Assembly (NCBI GenBank): GCA_005408345.1
Contig: SEMN01001350.1
Location: 1 to 64,000, forward strand
Reading direction: 5' to 3'
Length of the DNA: 64,000 nt
Source of the DNA: Macquaria australasica
Taxonomy: Eukaryota; Chordata; Actinopteri; Centrarchiformes; Percichthyidae
Part shown: positions 1 through 12,400 of the stretch, in pieces
Position numbering within the stretch: the stretch's first letter is position 1
How the letters are laid out: the number at the start of each line of letters is the position of its first letter
Made by a program: the position numbers and the translations under genes
The notes under the pieces: model-generated
Databases searched by the model: none
Told to the model about the DNA's origin: nothing
The model's input: only the letters and a program-made list of their open reading frames with translations

Positions 1-950
1 CAGTACCTGCAGGGAAACGGCGCCCCCTGCTGACCGACTCCGTCTCACCCTCCGGTCTGCGTTCAGGTCTTTGCTTCCTCACAGCAGCTGCACACCAGTA
101 AACACGGGAAACATAATCAATACTGCAGCAGACTGTCTGTCACCACTGATCAGTGATCAATTGATTACCTTAAACACTTTAAACCAATTACTAAGTCGTA
201 GTAGCATCAGCTGCAGCTCCTCAGAAAGTTGATTTTTGATGTTTCAGTTTGAATAAAGAGCTGCGGCTTTATTTAGTATTAAAATACTTTTAACTCCGGT
301 TTTGCTGCGAAATGCTGTTAACAAAACTATCCAACTCAACATCAACGTACTGGCTTTTTCTGGTGCTTTCAGTGGTATCACACAGGCTTCATCGGCAGAT
401 GCAGTTGTCATGACGATGGGTGTGTTGAGCTCAGTAGTCCTGCAGGTGCTCCTGATGAGTGAACTGTCTGAGATGATGTTCAGCATATTACACGCCTACT
501 GACTGAAGAAATCAATCATTTAACACACAGCAGTGATTTAAACTGATGTTATTGCTTCTGCTAAAGAATAGTCTGCGATTCAGCTGTTTAACTGAACGAT
601 TGCTATGTAAAGTTAGCTGGCTATCGAGGATGTTTTACCGATGCATAAACTGACCGCAGCACCTGTCAAAGTCTGTTGACATTTTATTTTCCATGATGTC
701 TTTGAACGCTGCCCGCACCGTGTTCAGTTCAGGGTTTACTTCATGTCTTCTCTGCTTTTCCTGCTGTTTTCTTCTTTTCTTTTCTTTCTGGGGACAGTTC
801 AGCCATTAGCCATGAATCCAAACTTTCGTGTTCTCCAAATTAAAATTAATATTAAATACATTTACTGGACTTTGTTCTGTGGATTAATATGATTGGACGT
901 GGTCCTCCAGAGTCTATGATCAGAGCTGCGTCCAGAGCAGCAGTCTGTAC

Positions 951-1582
951 AGAGTCCTGCAGGACTGAGTCCAGAACCCTGAAGTGAGTTAGCATGTTAG
1001 CTCCTCCTGTCCCCTCCTCTGGAAGTCAGTGGGTTTCTTGAACAGGTTTTTGGTTCGAAGCCTGAAATAAGGTCTGTGGTTAACACAAGCGTTTTGTTCT
1101 GCGACATAAACTCCGTCAGTAAATCCTCCACTGGTGAGTTCTGAAGCTTCTCCGTGTCTTAAAAAAGTCGGTTGCTAACAAGAGTCTAAATGAGACTCCA
1201 GAGGCTGTCGGGACGTTAAACACAGAAACTCATCGACTCACTCGTCCTCCTTTACAGCCTCGTTGGGTTTATACTGCAAACTGTTCTAACTCAAACTTTC
1301 CCAAAGGCTTTTGTAGAAGAGGTCAGTGCTGGAAGCTCAGTGGTGGAGACGCTGAAGTCATGTGACCGTGGTGGAGCTGGTTTACAGCCTAACGTCAGCT
1401 TTTTACTGCTGGAGGTTGACTTTACGCTTCAAACATCATAAAGTGGAGTTCATGTGTGAAGATTATCCTGCTGAACAAAACATGTAAGAATCATAAACTT
1501 CTGTTTCCTGCAATAATCCAGAATCCAATGGAAACATCCCATTGGCTGTTTGTGGAGGGAACCAGGTGATGCTAACTTCCTG
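951..1582 (+). repeat. Dispersed repeat copy A (duplicate of 31284-31896)
   Basis: About 610 bp match the second copy 30 kb away in the same orientation with only scattered substitutions and small indels. It starts around agagtcctg and runs to gatgctaacttcctg. There is no ORF of coding quality. The abrupt loss of similarity at both ends suggests an insertion family or a local duplication. Confidence 0.85.
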
Positions 1583-1789
1583 TTGGATACAGGAACACCT
1601 GCAGCTCTGTGTTCAGAAACAGACCGTAGAATGCCGTAACTGACCAATCAGAATCCAGTATTCAACAAAGGCGTGGTGTATTGATCATTAAAACATGGCT
1701 GAGCAGCAGGTCACTCACTGATCTCTTCAGCGTCAGAGTGGCTGTGATTGGCTGTTCCTGTTTATGTGCTGATGTTACCTGAACTAATC

Positions 1790-1790
<1 letters not shown>

Positions 1791-1821
<31 letters not shown>

Positions 1822-1822
1822 C
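1791..1822. repeat. (TG)n/(CG)n microsatellite
   Basis: TG units run into a short cgcgcgc end. Confidence 0.9.
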
Positions 1823-2070
1823 AGGGCTCCATAGTTACGTCCGCCATCTTATTTGAGTGTGTAATCAAATCAATCCCACAATGCACTGCTCTGCATTTGA
1901 TAGATGAGAAGTGACGATCAATAAGAGTCTCATCTTTGAATTCATCCGTTTCTGTTGAAGTGAATGAGACGGACTTCACCACCTGAACCTTTCTCTCCGC
2001 TTACATGACGGTTAATAAACGAGAGCCGACTGTCAGGATCACTCTGCTGCACCTACACCTGCAGGAGCAC

Positions 2071-2157
2071 AGACAGGTGAGCAGGGACACAGACAGGTAG
2101 ACAGACAGGTGAGCAGGGACACAGACAGGTAGACAGACAGGTGAGCAGGGACACAGA
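2071..2157. repeat. Short tandem repeat of acagacaggtgagcaggg units
   Basis: Three units of about 33 bp; explains the Cys/Leu/Pro ORFs on the minus strand. Confidence 0.9.
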
Positions 2158-3734
2158 TGGGAACTGATTTGAAACACTCGTCTTCTCTCTGAAGGTAAAA
2201 ACACGTCTGAAGGTCGCTGCGATGCTCAGGTGAGAAACACCTGCACAATCATCAGTCAGCTGACTCAGCAGGACTGACAGAAACCAGGACCCTGACCCGG
2301 TCTTCGTCACCAAGCGTTTCACAGAGCTGCTGAGAGAAGGATGACATCATGATGACATCATCCTTCATCACGCTCTCACTACGTGAGCTGTGATTGGCTG
2401 ACAGGTGGCAGGTCAGTGAAGGAGAGCACTGGATTAATTAATTTTGACAGGAAACCAATCAAATATTGATAAGTAGATTGTATTAAGTAGATAATATTGA
2501 TAGTTGATAATAGACTGGCGTATCAGTGGTTTTACTGGATACTCTGATGAAACCTTCAGGTGAAACTCAGCAGAGAGAAAACTATTGATCAAACAGCAGC
2601 TCTGACTTCTCTGTATTGAAAAGCAGAAGTTAATTGATTAAGCTGCTGCTTTATTTCTAGTATGTTTCCGACCAATGAGAGTTTTTCAAGTTCAGTATCA
2701 GTAGTTTATTTTCTAAAATATCACTTTACATGTGATTATTGTGTGTACAGTCATTTACATGAGGAACATCCAGAACACAGCTGACACCTGCAGAGGGAAG
2801 ATTCACACTCTTCAGCTTATTGATCAACCAACCAACCAATCACATCACCTGAAGGACAACTTTATACTAATGTATGCGTGTATCTGTAAAACATAATATC
2901 TCAAACCTCTCAGATGGAAGACTGAACTTTAAAATCGTCTCCATCAGATACAGAAAACAGGAGAGTCAGTTTTCCTTCAGGTGTTCAGTCTGTTACTTTA
3001 TTTATTGCCAGTGAAACGGATCATTTCCTAAGTCTTTGTGTCTGAAACAGTTTGTGAATCTTTAAACTCTGAAGCTTCTTCAGCAGCGACGTGATCAAAC
3101 CGCTGGACTCCAGACGATGAAGAGGCTTCACTCACCTGCTGGTCTGAAACAGTAAAGACACGTCTGTCTGTCTGGGCTCGTCCCAGTTTTTATTTTTCCT
3201 GTTGGTTCGATTGTTTTTAATGTGACTTTATAATCCAACACTTTACATGTCAGACTTTATTATTTACTACTAGGAAAGGGCTAAAGCTAAGTGTAGAGCT
3301 AATAATGTTCCATTAATAAAGGAATCACAGAAATTAGATTTTCCAGTCGACAGTTTTTAGTTTCTGTGAAAGAGAACCAAACCTGGTTTGTTAAAATACT
3401 GAATAAATATTGATGAACTTGGATATATTTCTTGGTTAATATTTGATGCTGTATAAATATATTCTGCTGCTTTAAACTCAGTTTGACTGAATCTCTAGTT
3501 TTGTGTTTTTGAGCATCGAGCAGAGAAACTGAAGCCAGAAGAGTCACCTGAGAGCCGTCAAAATAAAACTACAAACTGAAAAACCTGAGAACGGGTGCAG
3601 CCAGAATCAACCAATCACAGAGCAGCAGCTCCAGCAGGTGGGTGTGAGCTGCGCCTCCTGCAGGCAGAAACAGGAACAGCAGCAGCTGCAGGTACAGAGC
3701 GACACTTTTTACAGTGTAAACCTAAAAGCAGCTT

Positions 3735-3955
3735 TCAAATCATTTACTGAAGTACTTCATTATCAAAAGTAAAAGTACTCAACATGCAGAATGACGTTTT
3801 AATTATTACTGGATATTTGTTGCAGTTGGTCGAGGTGGAGCTGGTTTTAGTTACTTGTGTAATAATTCATCTTATTTGTAAAATCTGAACCTGAAAAGTA
3901 ACTAAAGCAGATAAATGTAGTAAAAAGTACTATTTAAAATGAGTAGTTTACAGTA
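3735..3955 (-). repeat. Fish repeat with aaagtact ends, copy 1
   Basis: Phrases aaaagtaaaagtactcaaca, cagttggtcgaggtggagct and aaagtaactaaagcagataa belong to a very common teleost DNA-transposon-derived repeat. Copy 2 at 40105 covers the other end. Confidence 0.6.
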
Positions 3956-4450
3956 ACATCAGTAAACAGAACACGATATAAGAACCACGATGAGACACAC
4001 AAACACGTCCCATGATGCTTTGTGTTATGTACACTGATGTTGTCGTGGAGACAGCCGTTAGCTTTAGCTGTTAGCTGTAGCCCCGTTTTATGTTAGCTTG
4101 TATTTGTTTACATTTAGTGAATCTGCAGCTTTAAAGACACTTCCTGTTTCACTGTGTTTCCATGGAAACGGACACTGGATTATTGCTAATACTGAGGCTC
4201 AACACCTGGAAACGTCTCTGGAGCGGGTCAGCTGTTTCCTGCAGGTGGCGCTCGTGTTAAGCCTGCTGTTCCTGTCTTTACCTGCAGGAGGTGACATCGT
4301 CAGGTGTGAACAGCCCCCCCACCCCCGCCGGACCATCTGATAAACATGGCGTCTGTTTCATGACGAGCTGCAACAAAATAACAAACAGGTGAGTTTTTAC
4401 CTTTACGAAGTCCTGATCAGCACGTTATGGCTTTAAGTTTGAGCTTCAAC

Positions 4451-4517
4451 ACCTCAGAGTACCTCAGAGTACTTCAGAGTACCTCAGAGTACCTCAGAGT
4501 ACCTCAGAGTACCTCAG
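4451..4517. repeat. 10-bp tandem repeat acctcagagt, about 7 copies
   Basis: Head-to-tail acctcagagt units with one acttcagagt variant. Confidence 0.9.
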
Positions 4518-5639
4518 GCTTGTCACTTAATCTTGTCTGAGTCAGTGTCACCACAGTGATGACTCTGCTCTTCCTCCTCTTCATCACTGACCTCCCTGAG
4601 CTCGTTTTTCTTCACTTGTTGTTAAACTTTACGTCATGTGACCTTAAAACTCGAGAAGTTAAAAGAAAGCGGTCACAGTTTAAACTGGGGATTTAAACAG
4701 ATCTGAATGTTTGAACCTTGAACGTTAAACGTGGTCAGATTCAGTAACCTGTTCTAATATCACGGAGTCAGGAAACACAGGCGTTAATAATGACGTTATT
4801 TCATTCTGCCGATCTTCAGGTTTCCTTCAGTTTGAACTCTGCTGCTGTTTGTAGAACCGGCTGGTTCGAGTTCACGTTTCACTGACGTTATGCTCGTCAG
4901 GCGAGCTGTCGGTCTGTTCTGCACATGTGCCAAAATACAGCTACTTCCTGTCACCGCTGATTTTTCTTAAATGCAGAAATGTGCCAAGGAAGTCAGACAT
5001 GTTGATCAGTGGAACGTATCTATAGAAAAACATATTGATCGTAATAAATATACATTAATATAACATTTTCCATAATTGAATGAATTTAACATTTACTTTA
5101 TTCGAGCAATGCAAGCATTTACCAGCTTTTATTGTGACTGAATGATGAAATTAGCTCCATATGTCAGACAATCTTTACAAAAACAGGAAAAGTATTTATT
5201 TAATAAGAAACATCTGAATCTTCTATTTCATAACTCGTAAAACCAAAGATAACATTATTTTATTTAAATCCCAGAAACTGGCGTAAATTGCTCCGACGTG
5301 TGCAGAACAAAGCGGGCAGCGACACGAGCGCCAACGTTTGGTTCTATGTGAAAAACAGCAGCAAAGAGAAACAGGAAGTGGAAACTGAAAATAAACTGAT
5401 GGCGTGAAAAAAAATCTGAAGGTTGTCACTGAAAAACGCATCAGGATGCAAAAATATCCAAATAAAATAAAAGAATGATTAAAGGCTGTGTGACTCCATA
5501 ATATGAAGCTATATTTATTCAACAGCGATGCTCTGAGCACTATTCCCCAAACTGGAGGAAACTACAAACTGTTTACAGTAAATCATCTCCAGTGTTTAAA
5601 TCATTTCATTAACTAAAACTCTCCTCACTTTTCTTTCAG

Positions 5640-5698
5640 GTCTCCTGATGAAGAAGCCGTTTGTGTTCAAGATGGCCGACGGGACGGACACCTGTCAG
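5640..5698 (+). other. Candidate plus-strand exon (start MKKPFVFKM)
   Basis: A strong acceptor (ctcacttttctttcag) and donor (cag|gtgagc) enclose 59 nt. An ATG at 5648 opens 17 codons, MKKPFVFKMADGTDTCQ, in frame to the donor. I do not recognise the protein. It may be part of a spliced transcript with a donor at 4388 and an exon at 7189-7227. Splice signals alone can arise by chance. Confidence 0.3.
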
Positions 5699-6654
5699 GT
5701 GAGCACAAGGTGCAAATCAGACCTGCTGTTGGTAAAATGGTTTAAATTTCTACATCGCTACGAGGCAGATCTGCAGGTACATTTCATGTTTATAGTTTTA
5801 ATACTTTAAGAAGGAATATAAAGACGTTTTTCTGAGGAACGATGCAGGAAGGTTTCTGTCTGCAGGGCAGAGTGGAACAGGTACGTCAGTGTCTATAACA
5901 TATTTAGATATACTGTATTAGAGGTCAGTGTTCAGAGAAGCAGCAGGTTCATCAGGTAAGAAAAACTTCACAAATCAAATCAATCTGTCAGAAAACAAAC
6001 AGAATCCAATAAAATGTCTTTAAATGATCTGAAGACGATCAAACAAATAAAAGGTGGAATCACCTGTACTGTAATCATGTCACATGCAGCATGATGTTTG
6101 TCCATCAGTCACACTTTGTTTGTTTCTACTTTGAGGTTTTTTCGATCACTGAAGCTCAGCACTTTGTACAGATGTTTTTGGAAGGCTTTTAGTGTGAAAC
6201 ATTTGAGCAGGAAGTGTTGAGTTTCACTGACGGCAGCTGAACAGCAAAGTAAGAGACTAGAAACGAGTGAGTGACGCGACTCTGCTGCTGTGGAAACATG
6301 AAACTGAATTATAAAGACAGACGGGTAAACATGGCGTTCGTAACAGCCAATAAAAACAGAAAGTAACTTTTCTGACCTCGTGATGTAGAAGTGCACTCCA
6401 GGGTGTGTCAGTACACTGTGACATCACTGTTCAGTTGGCTGTTAGTTTATAACATCTTAAAGAACTTGATATTCTGGACTCTTTTTAAAACAGAGTTGAA
6501 AACTTTGAAGGACCTTCAGAAGACTTAGAAACAGGAAGCTAAAGGGTTGTGCTGTTATATTGCAAAGGATTTTCCTGCAGCCGCCATCGGCTCTTTGGTT
6601 TCAAACCAAACTGTCCGACCCGTCTCTGGGAGGCAACACGCCCATCAGACCACG

Positions 6655-8110
6655 TCAGACGTCGCCCACCTCGAAGGCTCTCATCAGCAGGTCCAGGTCC
6701 CCGACGTTGGCGGCCTGGAACAGCTCGGGTCGGTCCATCATGGAGACGGCGATCCGCAGGGCAGCCCAGATGTTAGCTGACATCTGCTGGTGGCTACAAC
6801 GCTGACTCCGCCTCTGCTGGTTCAGAGCCGTCAGGAAGTTACTGACCGCCTCCCTGCAGGACCAGACCAGGACCACATGAGATCTAATGTAAGCACGCTG
6901 GAAGACCACACTGAGTTTGAGTATTTAGCATAAAGCTCCGGTTCTCTGATGTCTTTTACAAAGACTCCAGACTCTCAATCAGTATCATGCTGATCAATTA
7001 GTCAGTTATTGATCCACAGAAAAGAATCAGCAGCTGCTTGTGATCTATTGATTGATTTGAGGTTTCTCCTCCGTTTTGAGGATTTTCTTCGTCTTATCTG
7101 ACATTATTCAGACGTGGATGTAAATACTTTATAATTCATTATGGTTTATTTGAGTACAGATTCCTGTCTCTCTCTGCCTCCTCTGTAGGAGCTGATCCCC
7201 CCTCTGCTCAGGTTTCAGCCCGTCCAGGTGAGCATACTGTGAGACCAGCTTGACTGTTACCTGTGAGCTCCCAGGTTGATGCAGCTGATCCCCAGGTTGT
7301 ATCTGGACCGGATGAATCCAGGCTGCAGCTCCAGAGCTCTGGTGTACGCCTCCACCGCCTCCTCACTTCGGTCACCGTTCGCCAGCGTTGCCCCCAGACG
7401 GTTCCACAGCAGGTAGTCCTGCAGAGGAACAGACAGGAAGTTAGCACGTCACGACATCATCGGACTACAGCCAGGTGAATGATCCGACCACCTGGGGGGT
7501 CCTCCATGGTTCCCTTCGACTCCCTGAAGCTCCAACATGTTTCACACATCACTTTAAATCAGAGCCCTCCAAAATAAAACACTCGTCTCTAACAGGACGT
7601 CCCTTCACATCACTGATACTCAAACACTCTCATGTCTATAGAAGGCTGAAAATAAAGATTAGGACTGGAACATTATACTCTTTGTTCTCAGTCCTGTTGT
7701 GCTGCGTTCAAGTCCTGTTGGAGTTCCTGTAATTACCAGGTTCCACCCTGTAAACATCGTTCACACGTCAGAAGGACCTGATGTATCTGATGGTGGTTCA
7801 GGGGAATTTCTCAGAGTTTTTAACCCTTAAAGTACCAGTAAACTGTATAACAACCTTGTAAAAATACTCCATTACAAGTAAAATATGTACGCAGGTTTTA
7901 TGTACAAAACACGTCTTTTGTATACTTGTGTGTGTGTGTGTTACCTGCGGTCTGACAGACAGCGCTGCAGTAAAAGCCTCCACAGCCTTGTTGAAGTCTG
8001 AGCTGAGGTTGAAGAGGACTCCCAGTCCAGTCTGCAGGTCTGGATCTACACAGTCCAGATTCAACAGAGCCGCATCCTGGAAGAGGAGCAGCACGTCCTG
8101 CAGCTCAGAC

Positions 8111-8157
<47 letters not shown>

Positions 8158-9472
8158 AGGCTGCATGATAAATGTGTTTTCGCTTTAGCGGAGGACTCAA
8201 CTTGAATTTGGAGGTTCTGATCTTAAATTTAGAAAATTTAAATCAAGCCTCCCGATTATGACAACTGTGATGTCACAGCTCTGAGTGTAGTTGTCGCCAT
8301 AGCAATGGTAGCTGAGACTCATGGGTACTGTAGTATATTACTGATGACTGCAGGATGTGTGTTTCCTGAGCTGCTCTAACGTCCCTCAGGTGTTCGTACC
8401 TGGCTGGCGTGGAGGTGTGGGGGCCCCTGCGCGGCGTGGCCGGGGAGCCCTGTAGTGGGCTCCTGTGGTCCAGGACCAGGTGTTTGTATCGGGGGTTGTG
8501 GCTGATCCAGCGGCGCAGAGCATCGCAGGCCTCCCGCTGCATGCTGCTGTTGGTGAAGCTGACGGCGAGCGCCATGAGAGCCGGCAGGTTGTTGGGGCGG
8601 AGCTCCAGACACCTGCGGCAGGTGAAATGGGTTAGCTTCTCTCTGCTAGCAGCAGTTGGCACAGGTGATGCTTTAATACCCCCCCCCCCAGATCAGTCTG
8701 ACCTCTGCAGTGACACGATGGCGGCCTGTTCGTTTTCGTTCTCAGCCTGAGTCATTCCTAAAACCTGCCAGGCCTGAAAACACACGAAGAAGAGTCACTG
8801 CAACACTTCACTGTGAAGTTCAGCATCTGGTTCTGAAACTGAAGAGGTGGAGTCAACTATGACTCCCAGGGTGCATTTCACCAACAAACAGCCAATTACA
8901 GAGCTTCACGATCTGTTGTTATCACAATAGAAAATATTCAGATCAGCGAGTCTGCAGGTCCTGAAAAGTCCTCAGGAGGTTAAAGAGTTATTAAATGTGT
9001 GCAGGCTGTCAGGAGACGTTAAACCATCTGAACTAACATCAAACTCCGTCTCATTACTCATTTTCACTGGTTAAGCCATCCGTCCATCCTCTGCTGTTTA
9101 TCTGGGTCCAGCTCACAGTCGTTTAACTAGTTATATTATTAGAAGTACTGAGAAATGTGACCTAATAAAAACCTTCATATTGGACGTCTGCTGTTCTCAG
9201 GGCATTTTGGTAAATATACTACTGTATGTTCAGGATTCACTGAGACACATTAAACCCTGACTTTATGATTCAGATGCTTGTTGGTTTGAAAACCCTGCAG
9301 CTGGATCAGGTCTCAGGTTCAGAGTCACCTCAGAGTCCTGCGGGTCCTGTAAGATGGCGGCCTCCAGCAGCAGGACGGCAGCGTTCAGGTCTCCCTCCCG
9401 GGCCTTCTCCTGCCCCTCAGCAAAGGCGTTGGGCCAGTCTCTGTACGGGTTGTTGGTGTTGAAGTAGTAACC
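6655..9472 (-). CDS. pex5l: pex5l C-terminal TPR exons
   Basis: Six exons (9472-9329, 8773-8703, 8612-8400, 8110-7945, 7418-7261, 6853-6655) encode residues about 299 to 614. The order of recognisable segments is GYYFNTNNPYRDWPNAFAEG, AWQVLGMTQAENENEQAAIV, CLELRPNNLPALMALAVSFT, a variable linker with SPATPRRGP, DCVDPDLQTGLGVLFNLSSD, LWNRLGATLANGDRSEEAVE, SRYNLGISCINLGAHREAVS and NIWAALRIAVSMM, ending in FEVGDV. These are the seven-TPR ring of the PEX5/PEX5L family, which grips C-terminal tripeptides of partners. Every junction keeps phase. The preceding exon closes at codon AAG (10898) directly before GGT at 9472. Confidence 0.96.
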
Positions 9473-12400
9473 CTGCACGAGACAAAACCAGCTCCTTCAG
9501 TACCAGTACCTGCAGACACCAGACCACATTACCTGTGTGGGGTCAGGGATCATGTGGATCAGCATCATGCTTCCATCAGGCCAAATTATACAAAACGATT
9601 CAGCTTAACTTACAATTATCTTCATAATCAATTAATGTGCCAATTAGTTTCTCAATGAATCGATTAATTGTTTGGAAAACCAGCACAAAGAGTTCAGTTC
9701 ACTGCAAACACAAACTGTTCCAGGTGTTTGTTCTGAAGCTGATTGTAATCGTCTCAAAGACGATGCGGCTCTGTGGAGTTCGTTAGCTTGAGATTTAGTG
9801 AAATGCAGCGAAAATGAAAAAGTTACAGGAAGTGTATTTTTCAAATCTCAGTCAGGAACCAGAACAGAGCTGACTGATGTGAGCGCCCCCTGCTGGGTGA
9901 AGGTCATCACTGTCAGACTTCCAAGGAGCCGGTTCACTGGTCGACTCAGCAGCTCAGGTCTGTAATAGTTCAGAAGAAACTCACTTCCTGTTAGATCTGA
10001 TCCAGATTTAATCATGTAATCAGAGCGATCTATTAAATCTATTTTCTGTGAGTTCTGCTCCTGTTACTAATCGTTAATCAATAAACTGATGGAAACGTCA
10101 CAAACTCACCCTTTGGGTGTTTTTATATTGGCTGCAGCAGAGCACAACAACTGATCCATCACCTTGACGATCACATGGTACAGGTGATTGATTACTCACC
10201 CCCCCCACTATTTCAACAGGCCTCCAAACCTTCAAACACGCCGATTGAAGGAGAATAAAACCTCAGCCGGAGCTCCAGCTGATCTGTGATGTGAACAGAT
10301 GTTTGATAACGTGTCGACATCAGAGTGGCTTCACCTCCGTCACCACGGTGATGTAACACCTGAGCGGAGGCGGGATTACTGTGGGATTAGTGATGCTTCA
10401 GAGCTGATCTCAGGTCAGAGGATTAAAACGACATTAAAGCTGACAAACATCATCTCACTGATAATCTGCCGTCTGAGCCACTGGCTTCTCTCTGCATGCT
10501 GGGTAAACAGGAAGTACAATTCATTTGTACGTGAGTCCAGCAGCGTCCCAGCTCACCTGGACACACCTGCACACCAACACCAGCTACGTTCACCTTGTCA
10601 CTAAACCTCTGGATCAGCAGCTGGTCCAGGTTCTACATGTGGTGCCGGATTCTGGTGGTGGTGCAGGTCTGAAAGGTGCGGGTATGGGCCGGGTTCATGT
10701 CTCAGGTCTCAGTTTCAGGCCCGTGCAGGACTTAATCCTCACACTTGTAGAAAGAGAATTATAACATCATCTATCGCCGCTGGTTGATGTGAAATGCATG
10801 CTGGGATACTTGTCTACCCCAGAGAGGTCTCATGTTTAAAGGGCCGAGGGGTCAAAGGTTACAGGAGCAGTGGTTGTGGACCAGGTTTTGAACTTACCTT
10901 CTCGGCAGGTGAGACGGTGGGGGGGATTGGCCCCTGGCCCTCAGACTCCTCCAGCCAGTTCCTGCGAGCGAGTTCCTCCCACTCGGCCTGCATCTTGTCC
11001 CAGAACTCTGTGTCCGACTGAAACACAACACATCCAGTGATTCAGCGAGTCACACAACACTGCATCCTACATTTCCCATGATGCACCTGGATAGTGTCTC
11101 AGAGGTAAACGGACACGTCTTCAATCTCCACATGAATGAAACTGAACTCATTGAAACGGCTGAATGATCAGGTGATAACAGAATGTGAAGCTCTCTCTGT
11201 GATTGGCTGTTGGTGAAATGCACCATGGGAGTCATGGTTGACTTCTCCCCTTCAGTGTGTATGTCCACAGCAGTTGTCAGTCAGGAACTCTGAACATGAA
11301 GAGTTACTGCAGAAACGGGTCCGACCGGCGTCTCTGAGCTCAGAGTGCAGCTGTGTGATGTAGAACATATAAATACTGGATCAGGACTCAGAGTCCATCA
11401 TTAGACACTCAGCAGGAGGAGCGCTCTCCGCCCTCCTCACCTTTACTTCACCTCCTCCACAGAGCGATGAGGCTTTCAGCTCGTTTGTCTCCGGTTGGAA
11501 TATAAAATCCAGATGGCAGTTTTTTGGACCAGAGACTGTCAGAGCCAATCAGCTTCAGACAGGAAACAACCAGCAGACGGAGGCAGTCTGAGTATTAGCA
11601 TACGACAAAGTACTGCAGTAACATGCAGCCGGAGGACAGAGTGCTGACATCAGAGCGTGACGAAGACGACGAAGACTCAAACACATCTGGGAGGACAACA
11701 GATCGTGTGATCTGATAGAAGTCAACAGTCCAGTTCTCTCTACTGTACAAACCAGACTGGACTACCAACCAGGAACCCAGACCCCCAGAAATCCCCCAAA
11801 AGTCAAGAAATGTGCACCACTAAAGTACAACACTAATACAGGCAGGTTCTGCATTATCAGCTGATCTCAGTCTGGTGTCAATCTCCAGGTTTAAGACTTT
11901 TATACTTTGACTTTATTCTGTGCTCACGTTTCCCTCAGAGAAAGGAAGATGTAGAAAAAGATAATTTTCTGGTTTACAGAGTTCAAGAAGCTGCTGCTGC
12001 ACTTCACTCTCTGGTCAGTTAGCCACAGCTGGCTTGTAGCTAAAGCTAAATGAACTGTATATTTTTCTGTAACTGATCAAATATAAATTTTGACAAAGCA
12101 ACATTTTGATAATTCTCACAACAACGAGGCAGCAGCTGAATCCAGTCATGACACAGTTAAACTCGTCCTGCTAGCTTAGCATAGCATCAGTCACCATCTC
12201 ACCTTCTGACTCAGGAATTGTTTATTTAATATAAGCAATTTAACGTGTATTAACTTGTAGACTAAGTCATTATACACATTTTAAAATAAATAATATTATT
12301 ATATGTTCCAGTATCTGTTAGTTTTAGGCATCTCGTGGATGTTTTTAAATCATCTTCATCTGTAACATATAATATAATGATGTTCTATATGATCATGTTT

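Larger units (their letters stand above)
1..5639. other. Intergenic region with repeats
   Basis: No gene was recognised. It contains repeat copy A, short tandem repeats and a DNA-transposon-type repeat, all listed separately. The short ORFs lack homology that I can see. A strong splice donor (aacag|gtgagt) is at 4389. Part of it may be pex5l 3' UTR or downstream flank. Confidence 0.6.
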
